NCBI RefSeq assembly: GCF_019602855.1
Contig: NZ_CP080767.1
Coordinates: 3,286,001-3,350,000, forward strand
Direction: 5' to 3'
DNA: 64,000 nucleotides
Source: Cupriavidus pinatubonensis
Lineage (GTDB): Bacteria; Pseudomonadota; Gammaproteobacteria; Burkholderiales; Burkholderiaceae
A program made the position numbers and the translations under genes. A model generated the notes under the pieces. That model saw only the letters and a list, made by a program, of their open reading frames with translations. It was not told where the DNA came from and did not search any database. Every line of letters starts with the position of its first letter. Position 1 is the stretch's first letter. This document shows positions 55,444-64,000 of the stretch, piece after piece.

Positions 55444-56718
55444 ATGGCAACGCGCGCACCAGCTGCGAGCGCACGGGCGGCAGTGCCGCCACGCGCGAAG
55501 GCAGGACGAGCAGGACGTAAAGCACCCACGCAGTACATCTTCGAGTGGGAAGGCAAGGACCGCAAAGGCAAGACGTTCACCGGGGAACAGCGGGCCGAAA
55601 ACCAGGCCGAGGTCACGGCGGCGCTGCGCAAGCAGGGCCTCACGGTGGTCAAGCTCAAGAAGCGCAAGGCCGCGCGCGGCAAGAAGATCACCGAGAAGGA
55701 CATCGCGTATTTCACGCGCCAGCTTTCGACCATGCTGAAGGCTGGCATTCCGCTGCTGCAGTCGATCGACATCATCGCGCGCGGGCACGCCAATCCGAAC
55801 TTCACGCAGCTGCTGTCCGACATCCGCTTCGACATCGAATCCGGCAGCAGCATGGCGGCGGCGTTCCGACGCCATCCGCGCTACTTCGACACGCTGTACT
55901 GCAACCTGATCGACGCCGGCGAGCAGGGCGGTATTCTCGACTCCCTGCTCGAGCGCCTGTCGCTCTACATGGAAAAGACCATCGCGCTGAAGAGCCAGAT
56001 CAAGTCCGCGATGATCTACCCGATCGCGGTGCTGACCGTGGCCTTTGCCGTGACGGTGATCCTGATGCTGTTCGTGATCCCGGCGTTCAAGGGTGTGTTC
56101 TCGAGCTTCGGCGCGAACCTGCCGGCGCCGACGCTGGTCGTGATCGCCATCTCGGACTTCTTCGTCGCGTACTGGTACATCGTCATCGGCATACCGGTGG
56201 GGGCAATCGCGTTCTATTTACGGGCCTTGAAGAAATCCGAGAAGGTCCAGCGCACCACGGACCGCATAATGCTGAAGCTGCCCATTTTCGGCAGCCTCTT
56301 CCGCAAGGCCGTGATCGCGCGCTGGACGCGTACGCTCGCCACCATGTTCGCGGCGGGTACGCCGCTGGTGGAATCGATGGAATCCGTGGCCGGCGCGGCG
56401 GGCAACTGGGTCTACTACGACGCCACGCGCGAGATCGAACAGTCCGTGCGCATCGGTACCAGCCTGACCAACGCCATGCAAGCCACGCACGTGTTCGACA
56501 ACATGGTGCTGCAGATGACGCAGATCGGCGAGGAATCGGGCGCGCTGGACAATATGCTCATCAAGGTGGCGGAGTTCTACGAGCGCGAGGTCGATGACGC
56601 CGTGGCGGCCATTTCGAGCCTGATCGAGCCGCTCATTATCGTGGTGCTGGGCGTGCTCATCGGCGGTATGGTGGTCGCGATGTACCTGCCGATCTTCAAG
56701 CTGGGACAGGTGGTGTAA
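55444..56718 (+). CDS. pilC: Type IV pilus inner-membrane platform protein PilC
   Basis: 424 residues from ATG 55444, preceded by GGGGGTCG. An N-terminal basic alanine-rich stretch (about 1-22) is followed by two T2SSF domains (about 90-215 and 290-415), typified by FTRQLSTMLKAGIPLLQSID and WTRTLATMFAAGTPLVESME. Three membrane helices are predicted, e.g. AVLTVAFAVTVILMLFVIPA and PLIIVVLGVLIGGMVVAMYL. It anchors the PilB/PilT motors. Between pilB and pilD in the usual order. Confidence 0.95.
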   Translation: MATRAPAASARAAVPPRAKAGRAGRKAPTQYIFEWEGKDRKGKTFTGEQRAENQAEVTAALRKQGLTVVKLKKRKAARGKKITEKDIAYFTRQLSTMLKAGIPLLQSIDIIARGHANPNFTQLLSDIRFDIESGSSMAAAFRRHPRYFDTLYCNLIDAGEQGGILDSLLERLSLYMEKTIALKSQIKSAMIYPIAVLTVAFAVTVILMLFVIPAFKGVFSSFGANLPAPTLVVIAISDFFVAYWYIVIGIPVGAIAFYLRALKKSEKVQRTTDRIMLKLPIFGSLFRKAVIARWTRTLATMFAAGTPLVESMESVAGAAGNWVYYDATREIEQSVRIGTSLTNAMQATHVFDNMVLQMTQIGEESGALDNMLIKVAEFYEREVDDAVAAISSLIEPLIIVVLGVLIGGMVVAMYLPIFKLGQVV

Positions 56719-56721
56719 TTG

Positions 56722-57609
56722 ATGAATCCGGCATTCCCCGCCGGCGGCGCCTTTGCGCTGCCGGCGCTGGCGGCACTGCCGCCGTGGTTTCTGGTGGCGG
56801 CAGCCGCCGTCCTCGGCCTGCTGGTCGGCAGCTTCCTGAACGTGGTGATCCACCGGCTGCCGCGCATGATGGAACACGACGAGGCCAACTACATCGCCGA
56901 AGTGCGCAGCGACCCGCTGCCCTACCCCGACCGCTACAACCTGATGGTGCCGCGCTCGGCCTGCCCCCACTGCGGCCATGCGATCGCGGCCTGGGAGAAT
57001 ATTCCGGTTATCAGCTACCTGTTCCTGCGCGGACGCTGCTCGTCATGCAAGGCACCGATCGGCATGCGCTATCCGCTAGTGGAGCTGGCGACCGGCGTGC
57101 TCAGCGCGCTGGCCGCTTGGCACTTCGGCGCGACCTGGCAGGGCGTGGCCGCGCTGGTGCTGCTGTGGGCGCTGATGGCACTGACGATGATCGACGCCGA
57201 TACGCAGTTGCTGCCCGACCAGATCACGCTGCCGCTGGTGTGGCTGGGCCTGCTGCTGAACCTGGCCGGGCTGTTCGTGCCGATTGCCGATGCCGTGATC
57301 GGCGCCGTGGCCGGCTACCTGCTGCTGTGGAGCGCCTACTGGCTGTTCAAGCTCGTGCGCGGCAAGGAAGGCATGGGCTACGGCGATTTCAAGCTGATGG
57401 CCGCGCTGGGCGCCTGGTTCGGCTGGCAGGCCTTGCCGTCGCTGGTGCTGCTGTCGTCGGTGGTCGGCGTGGTGTTCGGCGTCGCCAATATCGCGCTGCG
57501 CCGCCAGGGACGGGACACGCCGTTCCCGTTCGGCCCATTCATTGCGGGCGCCGGCGGGCTGGTGCTGTTCTTCGGCCCGGGTGTGCTGCCGCTGCTATTC
57601 ATGCCGTAA
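56722..57609 (+). CDS. pilD: Prepilin peptidase / N-methyltransferase PilD
   Basis: 295 residues from ATG 56722 (four bases past pilC, AGGTGG upstream); a TTG just before is not needed. It has the four-cysteine zinc motif in CPHCGHAIAAW and GRCSSCKAPIG (about 75-115). Aspartic protease residues lie in LMALTMIDADTQLLPDQITL and the GxGD motif of GMGYGDFKLMAALGAW. Eight membrane helices. It cleaves and methylates prepilins at the inner membrane. Standard length. Confidence 0.95.
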   Translation: MNPAFPAGGAFALPALAALPPWFLVAAAAVLGLLVGSFLNVVIHRLPRMMEHDEANYIAEVRSDPLPYPDRYNLMVPRSACPHCGHAIAAWENIPVISYLFLRGRCSSCKAPIGMRYPLVELATGVLSALAAWHFGATWQGVAALVLLWALMALTMIDADTQLLPDQITLPLVWLGLLLNLAGLFVPIADAVIGAVAGYLLLWSAYWLFKLVRGKEGMGYGDFKLMAALGAWFGWQALPSLVLLSSVVGVVFGVANIALRRQGRDTPFPFGPFIAGAGGLVLFFGPGVLPLLFMP

Positions 57610-57677
57610 GCGGCGCCAGAGGACCGGAGAAGCGCCAAGCTGGTATCGTTTGGGGCATTGCACCCACGGAACCTGAC

Positions 57678-58304
57678 ATGCTGGAGATCGGACTGACTGG
57701 CGGTATCGGCAGCGGCAAGACCCGCGTAGCCGACATGTTCGCCGCGCGCGGCGCCGCCATCATCGACACTGACCTGCTGGCCCACGAGATCACTGCCCCG
57801 GGCGGGCAGGCCATCCCCGCGCTGGTCGAGGCCTTCGGCCCGCAGTGCCTGCGCCCCGACGGCGCCATGGACCGCGATGCCATGCGCGCGGTGGTCTTTG
57901 CGGACCCGGCCGCCAAGGCACGGCTCGAAGGCATCACCCATCCGCTGATCCGCGAACTGACCACGTCACGCGCCGCCGAGATCGCGCACGCCCGTGAGCA
58001 TCCCTATCTGATCTACGTAGTGCCGCTGCTGGTTGAATCGGGCGCATGGCTCGATCGCGTGGGGCGCGTGCTGGTCGTGGACTGCAGCGAGGACACGCAG
58101 ATCGCCCGTGTCATGTCGCGCAACGGCTTCAGCCGCGAGCAGGTGCTGGCCATCATGGCTAAGCAGGCAACGCGTGCACAGCGCCTGGCAGTCGCCCATG
58201 ACGTGATCGACAACGATGGGCCGGTTGAGGCACTGACGGCACAGGTGGATCAGCTTGATCGCACCTATCGTGCACTGTCCGCCGCCGGCGTCACGCAAGC
58301 GTGA
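57678..58304 (+). CDS. coaE: Dephospho-CoA kinase
   Basis: 208 residues from ATG 57678, giving the canonical start MLEIGLTGGIGSGKTRVADM with the P-loop GGIGSGKT. IIDTDLLAHEITAPGG holds the conserved Asp, LIYVVPLLVESG follows, and SRNGFSREQVLAIMAKQATR is the lid region. It performs the last step of coenzyme A synthesis. Its position between pilD and zapD is conserved in betaproteobacteria. Confidence 0.95.
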   Translation: MLEIGLTGGIGSGKTRVADMFAARGAAIIDTDLLAHEITAPGGQAIPALVEAFGPQCLRPDGAMDRDAMRAVVFADPAAKARLEGITHPLIRELTTSRAAEIAHAREHPYLIYVVPLLVESGAWLDRVGRVLVVDCSEDTQIARVMSRNGFSREQVLAIMAKQATRAQRLAVAHDVIDNDGPVEALTAQVDQLDRTYRALSAAGVTQA

Positions 58305-58518
58305 GCCGGAGCACGACCGGGCACCGGACCACTCCAGAACACGGCGCACCGTTCACATTGCATTGTCCTCTCAGCCCGTCTCGCATAGAATGCGCTGGAA
58401 CATGACGCGAAATGCGTGGAAAGCTGAATCGTCCACACATTCCTGACGTTCCCCGGGCCACGCCCGCACCGTGGCGCTCCGACCGGAGCGCCGCCAAAGC
58501 GCTGCACGGACATAGCAC

Positions 58519-59277
58519 TTGATCCTGTACGAATATCCTTTCAACGAACGCATCAGGACACTCCTGCGCCTGGAAGACCTGTTCGATCGCCTGGATTACT
58601 TCCTCGGCCAGGAACATCCACTGCAGCACCATGTCGCGCTGACCACGCTGTTCGAGATCATTGACGTCGCCGGCCGCGCCGACCTCAAGACTGATCTGAT
58701 CAAGGAACTCGAGCGCCAGCGCCAGGCGCTGACTGCGCTGCGGGTCAATCCGCAGATCGATCAGGAGGCGCTGGACGCCATCATCGGCGAGATCGAGCAA
58801 GGCATTGCCATGCTCAACCAGACTGTCGGCAAGGCGGGACAGCTGCTGACTGACAATGAGTGGCTAACGAGCATCCGCAGCCGCGCCATCATTCCGGGCG
58901 GCACGTGCGAATTCGACTTGCCGGCGTACTATGCGTGGCAGCACCGTCCGGCCGAAGAACGCCGCGCCGACATCCTGAAATGGGCCCGCCCGCTGGTCGC
59001 GCTGCGTGCCGGTACGTCCACCGTACTGCGCCTGCTGCGTGAATCGGGCCAGAGCGGCAAGGTGATCGCCACGGGCGGCAGCTACCAACAGATGCTGTCT
59101 GGCCGCAGCTACCAGCTCATGCAGGTGCACCTCGACGATTCGCTGCTGGCCTTCATCCCCGAGATGAGCGCCAACAAGTACATGCTATGGGTGCGCTTTA
59201 CGCAGCAGGACGGCGACCTGCGCCCGCGTTCGGTCGATGCCGACATTCCGTTCCTGCTCAAGCTCTGCAATTTCTGA
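58519..59277 (+). CDS. zapD: Cell division protein ZapD
   Basis: 252 residues starting at a TTG (58519; ILYEYPFNERIRTLLRLEDL). No ATG or GTG near the conserved N-terminus could replace it, so translation probably uses the rare start. Hallmarks: FDRLDYFLGQEHPLQHHVAL (about 22-41), WARPLVALRAGTSTVLRLLR (about 155-174) and a C-terminal ADIPFLLKLCNF. ZapD bundles FtsZ filaments at the division ring. It is followed within four bases by yacG. Confidence 0.92.
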   Translation: MILYEYPFNERIRTLLRLEDLFDRLDYFLGQEHPLQHHVALTTLFEIIDVAGRADLKTDLIKELERQRQALTALRVNPQIDQEALDAIIGEIEQGIAMLNQTVGKAGQLLTDNEWLTSIRSRAIIPGGTCEFDLPAYYAWQHRPAEERRADILKWARPLVALRAGTSTVLRLLRESGQSGKVIATGGSYQQMLSGRSYQLMQVHLDDSLLAFIPEMSANKYMLWVRFTQQDGDLRPRSVDADIPFLLKLCNF

Positions 59278-59281
59278 AGTC

Positions 59282-59473
59282 ATGCCTGCCGTCGTCAAAT
59301 GTCCCACCTGCGGCACCAAGGTGGAATGGATTCCCGAGAACAAGTTCCGCCCGTTTTGCTCGGAGCGCTGCAAGCAGATTGACCTGGGCGCGTGGGCGTC
59401 CGAAAAATACGTGATCGGCAGCAAGCCCGGCGAAACGCCTTCGCCGGACCTGCCTGAAGACGAGGACGACTGA
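59282..59473 (+). CDS. yacG: DNA gyrase inhibitor YacG
   Basis: 63 residues from ATG 59282, chosen since the longer frame is inside zapD. The zinc finger is CPTCGTKVEW with FCSERCKQIDLGAWASEKYV, i.e. the Cys4 pattern of the family, followed by an acidic tail (PEDEDD). In E. coli YacG binds GyrB and inhibits gyrase. It is coupled to zapD. Confidence 0.93.
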   Translation: MPAVVKCPTCGTKVEWIPENKFRPFCSERCKQIDLGAWASEKYVIGSKPGETPSPDLPEDEDD

Positions 59474-59495
59474 GTCGTCCCGTCCTACAGCGCAG

Positions 59496-61535
59496 TCAGT
59501 GCGCCGCGGCCAGCACGCGGCGGTAGAACCCCACGCACACGAGCACGAACACCGCCAGCCCGAGCCATTCGGCCGTGCCGGCGAAGCCCTCGCCCACCAC
59601 CGCCAGCGGCGCATCCTTGCCGGACAGGCCGATCACGGCCGCCAGCAGCACCCCGATCAGGCTTTCCCCGACGATCAGCCCCGAGGCCAGCAGCGTGCCG
59701 CGGCGTTCGGCATGTTCGAGCGCCAGCTTGACGTCGTCCCCACGTGCGATAGCGCGGCGGCGCTCGGCGCGCAGCAGGACCCACGCCAGCACCGCCCCCA
59801 CCACCAGCGCCGAACTGATGGTCGGCGGCAGGTAAATGCCGATGCCCACCGCCAGCACCGGCAAGCGTGCGGTACCGCCGCGGCGGCGCAGGATCTCGTC
59901 GATCACGATCAGCACCACGCCTAGCGCGATGCCGATCAGGATCATGTTCCAGTTGAGCTTGTGCGTGAAGATGCCGGTAGCAATGGCCGTCATCAGCGTG
60001 GCCTGCGGCGCCGCCAGAGCCTGGCCCGGATCCATGCCCGTGCGCGGCAAGGCACCCGCAAACCCGTAGGCGTTGTAGAGCAGATCCAGCACCGGCGGGA
60101 TCACCGCCGCACCGACCGCGCAGCCGATCAGCAGCGCGACCTGCTGGCGCCACGGCGTCGCGCCCACAAGCCAGCCGGTCTTCAGGTCCTGCAGGTTGTC
60201 ATTGGAGATGGTCGCCACCGCCAGCACGGCCGAGGTCGTGAAGATGGCGAGTGCAATGGCAAACTTGCTGCCATCGGGCGTATCGAGCAAACCGTCCGCT
60301 GTGCCGATCAGAAGGATCAGCAGCGACACCAGGATCACCGCGATGATGCCGATGCCCGAAATCGGGCTTGCCGACGAGCCCACGAGCCCGGCCATGTAGC
60401 CGCACGCGGCCGCGACCAGGAAGCCGAACACGAACGCAAACAGCACCGCGCAGCCGACCAGGCGCCAGCGTGCACCCGCATCCAGCGGCGCAGGCATCAT
60501 GAAGTAGCCGAAGGTGACCGCGAGCACCACTGCCAGCACGACCGCGAGCACGCCGATCCAGCGCACCGGCATGTCCTGCCGCGTGCGCGGCACACCGGCG
60601 CCGCCCGCCGCGCCTGCGCCCTTGATCGCGCCCAGCGAGGCACGGATGCCGTCGAGCATCGGCCTGGCCAGCGTTATCAGCGTCCAGATCGCCGCGATAC
60701 CGATCGTGCCTGCGCCGATGAAGCGCACTTGCGTGCTCCACACCATGGTGCCAAAAGCCTGTAGCGTGGCGCCCTCCGGGCGCGGCGTGATGGCTGTCAG
60801 CCACGGCACGGCGATGCCCCACGTCAGCAGCAGGCCGAGCAACATGGCCAGACCGCCGACGATGCCGACCAGGTAGCCCGCGCCGACCAGCGCGAGCGAG
60901 AAGCCCATCGAGAACCGCACTACCGAAGCGCCAGCGGCGAGCCACAGGTTCGCGCCCTCCGCCAGCAAGCGCAGTCCGCCTGCGGCAAAGCTGAACACGC
61001 CGGCCACGAGACCGCCGGCCATCAGGTCGGCCAGACCGGTGCCCTGCTTCTTCGCGCCCGGCGCCACATCCTGCCCTGCGCTGCCCACGCGCAGGATTTC
61101 CGCAGCGGCCACGCCCTCCGGATACGGCAGTTCGCTCTGCACCACCATTGCGTGACGCAGCGGGATGCTGAACAGCACGCCAAGCATGCCGCCGGCCGCG
61201 CAGATCGACAGCGTCTGCCAGAACGGGAAGCCCTGCCAGTGACCCAGCATCACCAGGCCCGGCAGTACGAAGATGATCGACGACAGGGTGCCCGCGGCCG
61301 AGGCCTGCGTCTGCACCATATTGTTTTCGAGGATATTGGCGCCCGGAAACAGGCGCAGCACCGCCATCGAGATGACGGCCGCCGGAATCGCCGAGGAAAA
61401 GGTCAGCCCGACCTTAAGACCCAGATAGATATTGGAGGCGGTGAACACCACCGTGATCAGCGCCCCCAGGATGATGCCGCGCAGGGTCAGCTCAGGCAGG
61501 GAAATATCGTCGGCAACGCGGTCTGCACGTAGCAT
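59496..61535 (-). CDS. OPT-family oligopeptide/metal-complex transporter
   Basis: 679 residues with about 15 membrane helices (e.g. LRGIILGALITVVFTASNIY, AVLAVVLAVVLAVTFGYFMM, VLIGTADGLLDTP loops). ASNIYLGLKVGLTFSSAIPA near residue 33 and ENNMVQTQASAAGTLSSIIF near 72 are typical of bacterial OPT proteins. These import oligopeptides or metal chelates with protons; the substrate here is unknown. It is convergent with yacG. Confidence 0.9.
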   Translation of the reverse strand: MLRADRVADDISLPELTLRGIILGALITVVFTASNIYLGLKVGLTFSSAIPAAVISMAVLRLFPGANILENNMVQTQASAAGTLSSIIFVLPGLVMLGHWQGFPFWQTLSICAAGGMLGVLFSIPLRHAMVVQSELPYPEGVAAAEILRVGSAGQDVAPGAKKQGTGLADLMAGGLVAGVFSFAAGGLRLLAEGANLWLAAGASVVRFSMGFSLALVGAGYLVGIVGGLAMLLGLLLTWGIAVPWLTAITPRPEGATLQAFGTMVWSTQVRFIGAGTIGIAAIWTLITLARPMLDGIRASLGAIKGAGAAGGAGVPRTRQDMPVRWIGVLAVVLAVVLAVTFGYFMMPAPLDAGARWRLVGCAVLFAFVFGFLVAAACGYMAGLVGSSASPISGIGIIAVILVSLLILLIGTADGLLDTPDGSKFAIALAIFTTSAVLAVATISNDNLQDLKTGWLVGATPWRQQVALLIGCAVGAAVIPPVLDLLYNAYGFAGALPRTGMDPGQALAAPQATLMTAIATGIFTHKLNWNMILIGIALGVVLIVIDEILRRRGGTARLPVLAVGIGIYLPPTISSALVVGAVLAWVLLRAERRRAIARGDDVKLALEHAERRGTLLASGLIVGESLIGVLLAAVIGLSGKDAPLAVVGEGFAGTAEWLGLAVFVLVCVGFYRRVLAAAH

Positions 61536-61614
61536 ACGGATCCTTTCTTGCTGTTGTTATGCCGGCGCGATCACGGGCGCCGCAGCCGCAGGGGCGCGGG
61601 TAAAGCTCGAATTG

Positions 61615-62043
61615 TCAGGCGGGCCGGGATTCTTCGCCCAGCCATTCGACCACCGGGATGGTGGCCGGCAGCAGCGGTTCCACCGTCACGGGGACCGTCT
61701 GCCAGGAAAAAGCCTGCCCTTCGCGGCCGACCGGGTCACCGCGCCAGGCCGTGACCTTGCAGAAATGCAGCCGCACGTAGGCGTGCGGGTAATCGTGTTC
61801 TAGCACATGCCAGCGCACGCACTCGGTAATGTCCAGGCCCAGCTCTTCATGCAACTCGCGCGCGAGCGCGGCTTCCACCGTCTCGCCCGGTTCCAGCTTG
61901 CCGCCGGGAAATTCCCAGTAGCCCTCATACGGCTTGCCGCCCGGGCGCTGCGCCAGCAGGAAGCGGCCATCGGGCTGCACCAGCACGCCCACGGCCACTT
62001 CGGTCACCTTGCGGGGCGTCGTGCTGTCTTGCGTCTGCGTCAT
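61615..62043 (-). CDS. MutT-like NUDIX hydrolase
   Basis: 142 residues from ATG 62043, which overlaps the stop of the ATPase gene (ATGA); upstream extension is inside that gene. The NUDIX box is GGKLEPGETVEAALARELHE with ELGL. The N-terminus (EVAVGVLVQPDGRFLLAQRP, YEGYWEFPGG) is that of MutT proteins, which hydrolyse 8-oxo-dGTP. Position after the DUF815 ATPase and argJ is conserved in Burkholderiaceae. MutT is likely but substrate is not proven. Confidence 0.88.
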   Translation of the reverse strand: MTQTQDSTTPRKVTEVAVGVLVQPDGRFLLAQRPGGKPYEGYWEFPGGKLEPGETVEAALARELHEELGLDITECVRWHVLEHDYPHAYVRLHFCKVTAWRGDPVGREGQAFSWQTVPVTVEPLLPATIPVVEWLGEESRPA

Positions 62044-62936
62044 GCGCCCTCCACATCCGCGATGAACGGCTTGCCATGCTTGCCGCCCCAGTCGCGTGCA
62101 AACTGCCACGCCACGCGGCCCGAACGCGAGCCGCGTTCGAGCGCCCAAACCAGGGCATCGCCACGCGCTGCGGCGATGTCCTCGTCGGTGCAGCCGAAGT
62201 GCTTCAGCCAGTGGCCGACGATCGACAGATACTCGTCCTGCTTGGGCGGGTAGAACGACAGCCACAGGCCGAAACGCTCGGACAGCGAGATCTTTTCCTC
62301 GACGACTTCGCCGGGATGGATTTCGCCGTCCTCGGTGTGGCGGTAGGACTCGTTGTCCTTCATGTACTCGGGCAACAGATGGCGGCGGTTCGACGTCGCG
62401 TACACAAGCACATTGTCCGACTGCGCGGCGACCGAGCCGTCCAGCGCCGACTTGAGCGCCTTGTAGCCCGACTCGCCGTCCTCGAATGACAGGTCATCGC
62501 AGAAGATCACGAAGCGCTCGGGGCGCTGCGAGACCTGCTCGACGATATCGCCGAGATCGCCGAGGTCGCTCTTGTCGACTTCCACGAGACGCAGCCCGTC
62601 CTTGACGAAGGCATTGAGACAGGCCTTGATCAGCGACGACTTGCCGGTCCCGCGCGCGCCGGTCAGCAGCACGTTGTTGGCCGGCAGCTTGTTCACGAAC
62701 TGGCGCGTATTGGCGACGATGGCGTCCTTCTGGCGCTCGATGTTCTTGAGGTCGTCCAGGTGGATCGGCGGCAGTTGGCGCACCGGTTGCAGGTAGCCAA
62801 TATTGCCGAACAGGCTCTGCCGCTTGCGCCAGCGGAACGCTACCGCTTCCTGCCAGTCCGCTTCCGTGAGCTGCGGCGGTAGCCACTGTTCGAGTCGGGC
62901 GAGGAAATTGTCGAGGCGAGAGGCGAGGTCAGACAT
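62040..62936 (-). CDS. DUF815-family AAA ATPase
   Basis: 298 residues. Walker A is LLTGARGTGKSSLIKACLNA (about 90-109), Walker B FVIFCDDLSFEDGESGYKAL, and the sensor region is VLVYATSNRRHLLPEYMKDN, all typical of DUF815 (distant AAA+). C-terminal GSRSGRVAWQFARDWGG is also family-typical. No cellular role is firmly known. It is cotranscribed with the NUDIX gene and lies just downstream of argJ. Confidence 0.9.
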   Translation of the reverse strand: MSDLASRLDNFLARLEQWLPPQLTEADWQEAVAFRWRKRQSLFGNIGYLQPVRQLPPIHLDDLKNIERQKDAIVANTRQFVNKLPANNVLLTGARGTGKSSLIKACLNAFVKDGLRLVEVDKSDLGDLGDIVEQVSQRPERFVIFCDDLSFEDGESGYKALKSALDGSVAAQSDNVLVYATSNRRHLLPEYMKDNESYRHTEDGEIHPGEVVEEKISLSERFGLWLSFYPPKQDEYLSIVGHWLKHFGCTDEDIAAARGDALVWALERGSRSGRVAWQFARDWGGKHGKPFIADVEGA

Positions 62937-62969
62937 GGCAGCAGAGCGTCGTTGAACAGGGGGCGATGA

Positions 62970-64000
62970 TCAGGAACGGTAGTCCGCGTTGATCGATACG
63001 TAGTCGTGCGAGAGGTCGCAGGTCCACACCGTGGCCTCGGCGTTGCCGCGGCCCAGCGCGATGCGCACGGTGATTTCGGCCTGCTTCATCACGCGCTGGC
63101 CGTCTTCTTCCCGGTATTCGGGGTTGCGGCCGCCGTCGCGCGCGACCCAGACGTCGTCAAGCCACAGGTTGACGCGGTCGACATCGAGATCATCCACACC
63201 GGCGTAGCCGACTGCGGCCAGGATACGGCCGAGGTTGGGGTCCGAAGCGTAGAACGCGGTCTTGACCAGCGGCGAGTGGGCCACGGCATAAGCGATCTGG
63301 CGGCATTCAGCCACGTCCTTGCCGCCTTCCACGCGGATGGTCATCAGCTTGGTGGCGCCCTCGCCGTCGCGCACGATCATCTGCGCGAGTTCCTGGGCCA
63401 GGCTGGTCACGGCCTCGCGCAGCGCCTCGAAGGCCGGGCCGTCGGCGCGGTCGATCGCGGCGCCCGACTTGCCCGTGGCGATCAGCACGAAAGAATCGTT
63501 GGTCGACGTATCGCCGTCGATCGTGATGCTGTTGAACGAGTGGTCGGCCGCATGCGACACCAGCGCCTGTAGCACCGGCTGGGCCACGGCCGCGTCGGTG
63601 GCGATGAAGCCGAGCATGGTCGCCATGTTCGGGCGGATCATGCCAGCGCCCTTGCTGATACCGCTCAGCGTGACCGTCTTGCCGTCGATCTGTACCGTGC
63701 GCGACGCCGCCTTGGGCTGCGTGTCGGTGGTCATGATCGATTCCGCTGCGGCCAGCCAGTTGTCAGCCTTGGCGTTGGCGATGGCCGGTGCCAGGCCGGC
63801 GAGCAGCCGGTCCATCGGCAGTTGTTCGAGGATCACGCCGGTCGAGAACGGCAGCACCTGATTCGCGGCGATGCCCAGTTGGCCAGCCAGCGCGTCACAT
63901 GTGGCACGCGCATTGGCCAGGCCGGTCTCGCCGGTCCCGGCATTGGCGTTGCCAGTGTTGATCACCAGCGCGCGAATACCCTTTCCGCCAGCAAGGTTCT
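62970..64000 (-). CDS. argJ: Bifunctional glutamate N-acetyltransferase/ornithine acetyltransferase ArgJ (5' end missing)
   Basis: The frame continues past the right edge of the window, so the N-terminal part is absent; about 343 codons are visible. [20 protein letters not shown] is near the visible start. [20 protein letters not shown] contains the self-cleavage site and nucleophilic Thr (NMATML). Then [20 protein letters not shown] and [15 protein letters not shown], with a terminal INADYRS. It recycles the acetyl group between N-acetylornithine and glutamate in arginine synthesis. A GTG within the window at 63965 is not the real start. Confidence 0.95.

Overview
The window is GC-rich betaproteobacterial DNA, and gene content and order point to Burkholderiaceae, most likely Cupriavidus or a close relative. 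The evidence is the housekeeping runs pilB-pilC-pilD-coaE-zapD-yacG, rplU-rpmA-obgE-proB, pilS-pilR-ampD and argJ-ATPase-NUDIX, all of the type seen in that family. The species cannot be fixed from sequence alone.

1-30.6 kb is accessory DNA. Its core, on the minus strand, is a contact-dependent inhibition (CDI) two-partner secretion locus. In transcription order it has a toxin-less TpsA exoprotein (24.85-22.22 kb), its TpsB/CdiB outer-membrane transporter, a periplasmic parvulin-type prolyl isomerase and a full 2536-residue CdiA (19.52-11.91 kb) with a candidate 45-residue membrane immunity protein directly behind it. Downstream (11.6-1.7 kb) is a graded array of promoterless cdiA 3'-end copies and bare toxin/immunity cassettes. 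These are copy B with a nuclease-like toxin and overlapping immunity gene, a barnase/barstar cassette, a lone immunity gene, copy C with a ParB-like toxin and a DUF7660 immunity gene, and another RNase-like toxin with a CPCC-type cysteine-rich immunity protein. Short cdiA scars, a truncated Imm8-like gene and a multiply frameshifted pseudogene lie between them. One secretion locus with a reservoir of swap-in toxin tails is the most interesting system here.

Between 25.0 and 30.6 kb are a small type VI-style cassette (PAAR protein, GXSXG lipase-like protein, small membrane protein), minus-strand envelope proteins with a truncated gene fragment, a frameshifted helix-turn-helix gene, a UDG-fold-like protein and a frameshifted SymE-like toxin gene. 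At the left edge are a small secreted protein built from DPY.DGAR repeats and a lysine/alanine-rich DUF6496-type protein.

30.7-64 kb is conserved chromosome: class Ia ribonucleotide reductase (nrdB, nrdA, with a NrdR-box pair and an unusual 19-bp inverted repeat upstream), ampD, pilR/pilS, a PP0621-like protein, a CcsA-like cytochrome c assembly protein, ffh, a hypoxanthine phosphoribosyltransferase, a LysE exporter, a 2OG-Fe(II) oxygenase, a lytic transglycosylase, proS, rppH, a CNP1-like lipoprotein, proB, obgE, rpmA, rplU, ispB, tRNA-Pro(CGG), pilBCD, coaE, zapD, yacG, an OPT transporter, a MutT-like NUDIX gene, a DUF815 ATPase and the 3' part of argJ, which runs off the window.
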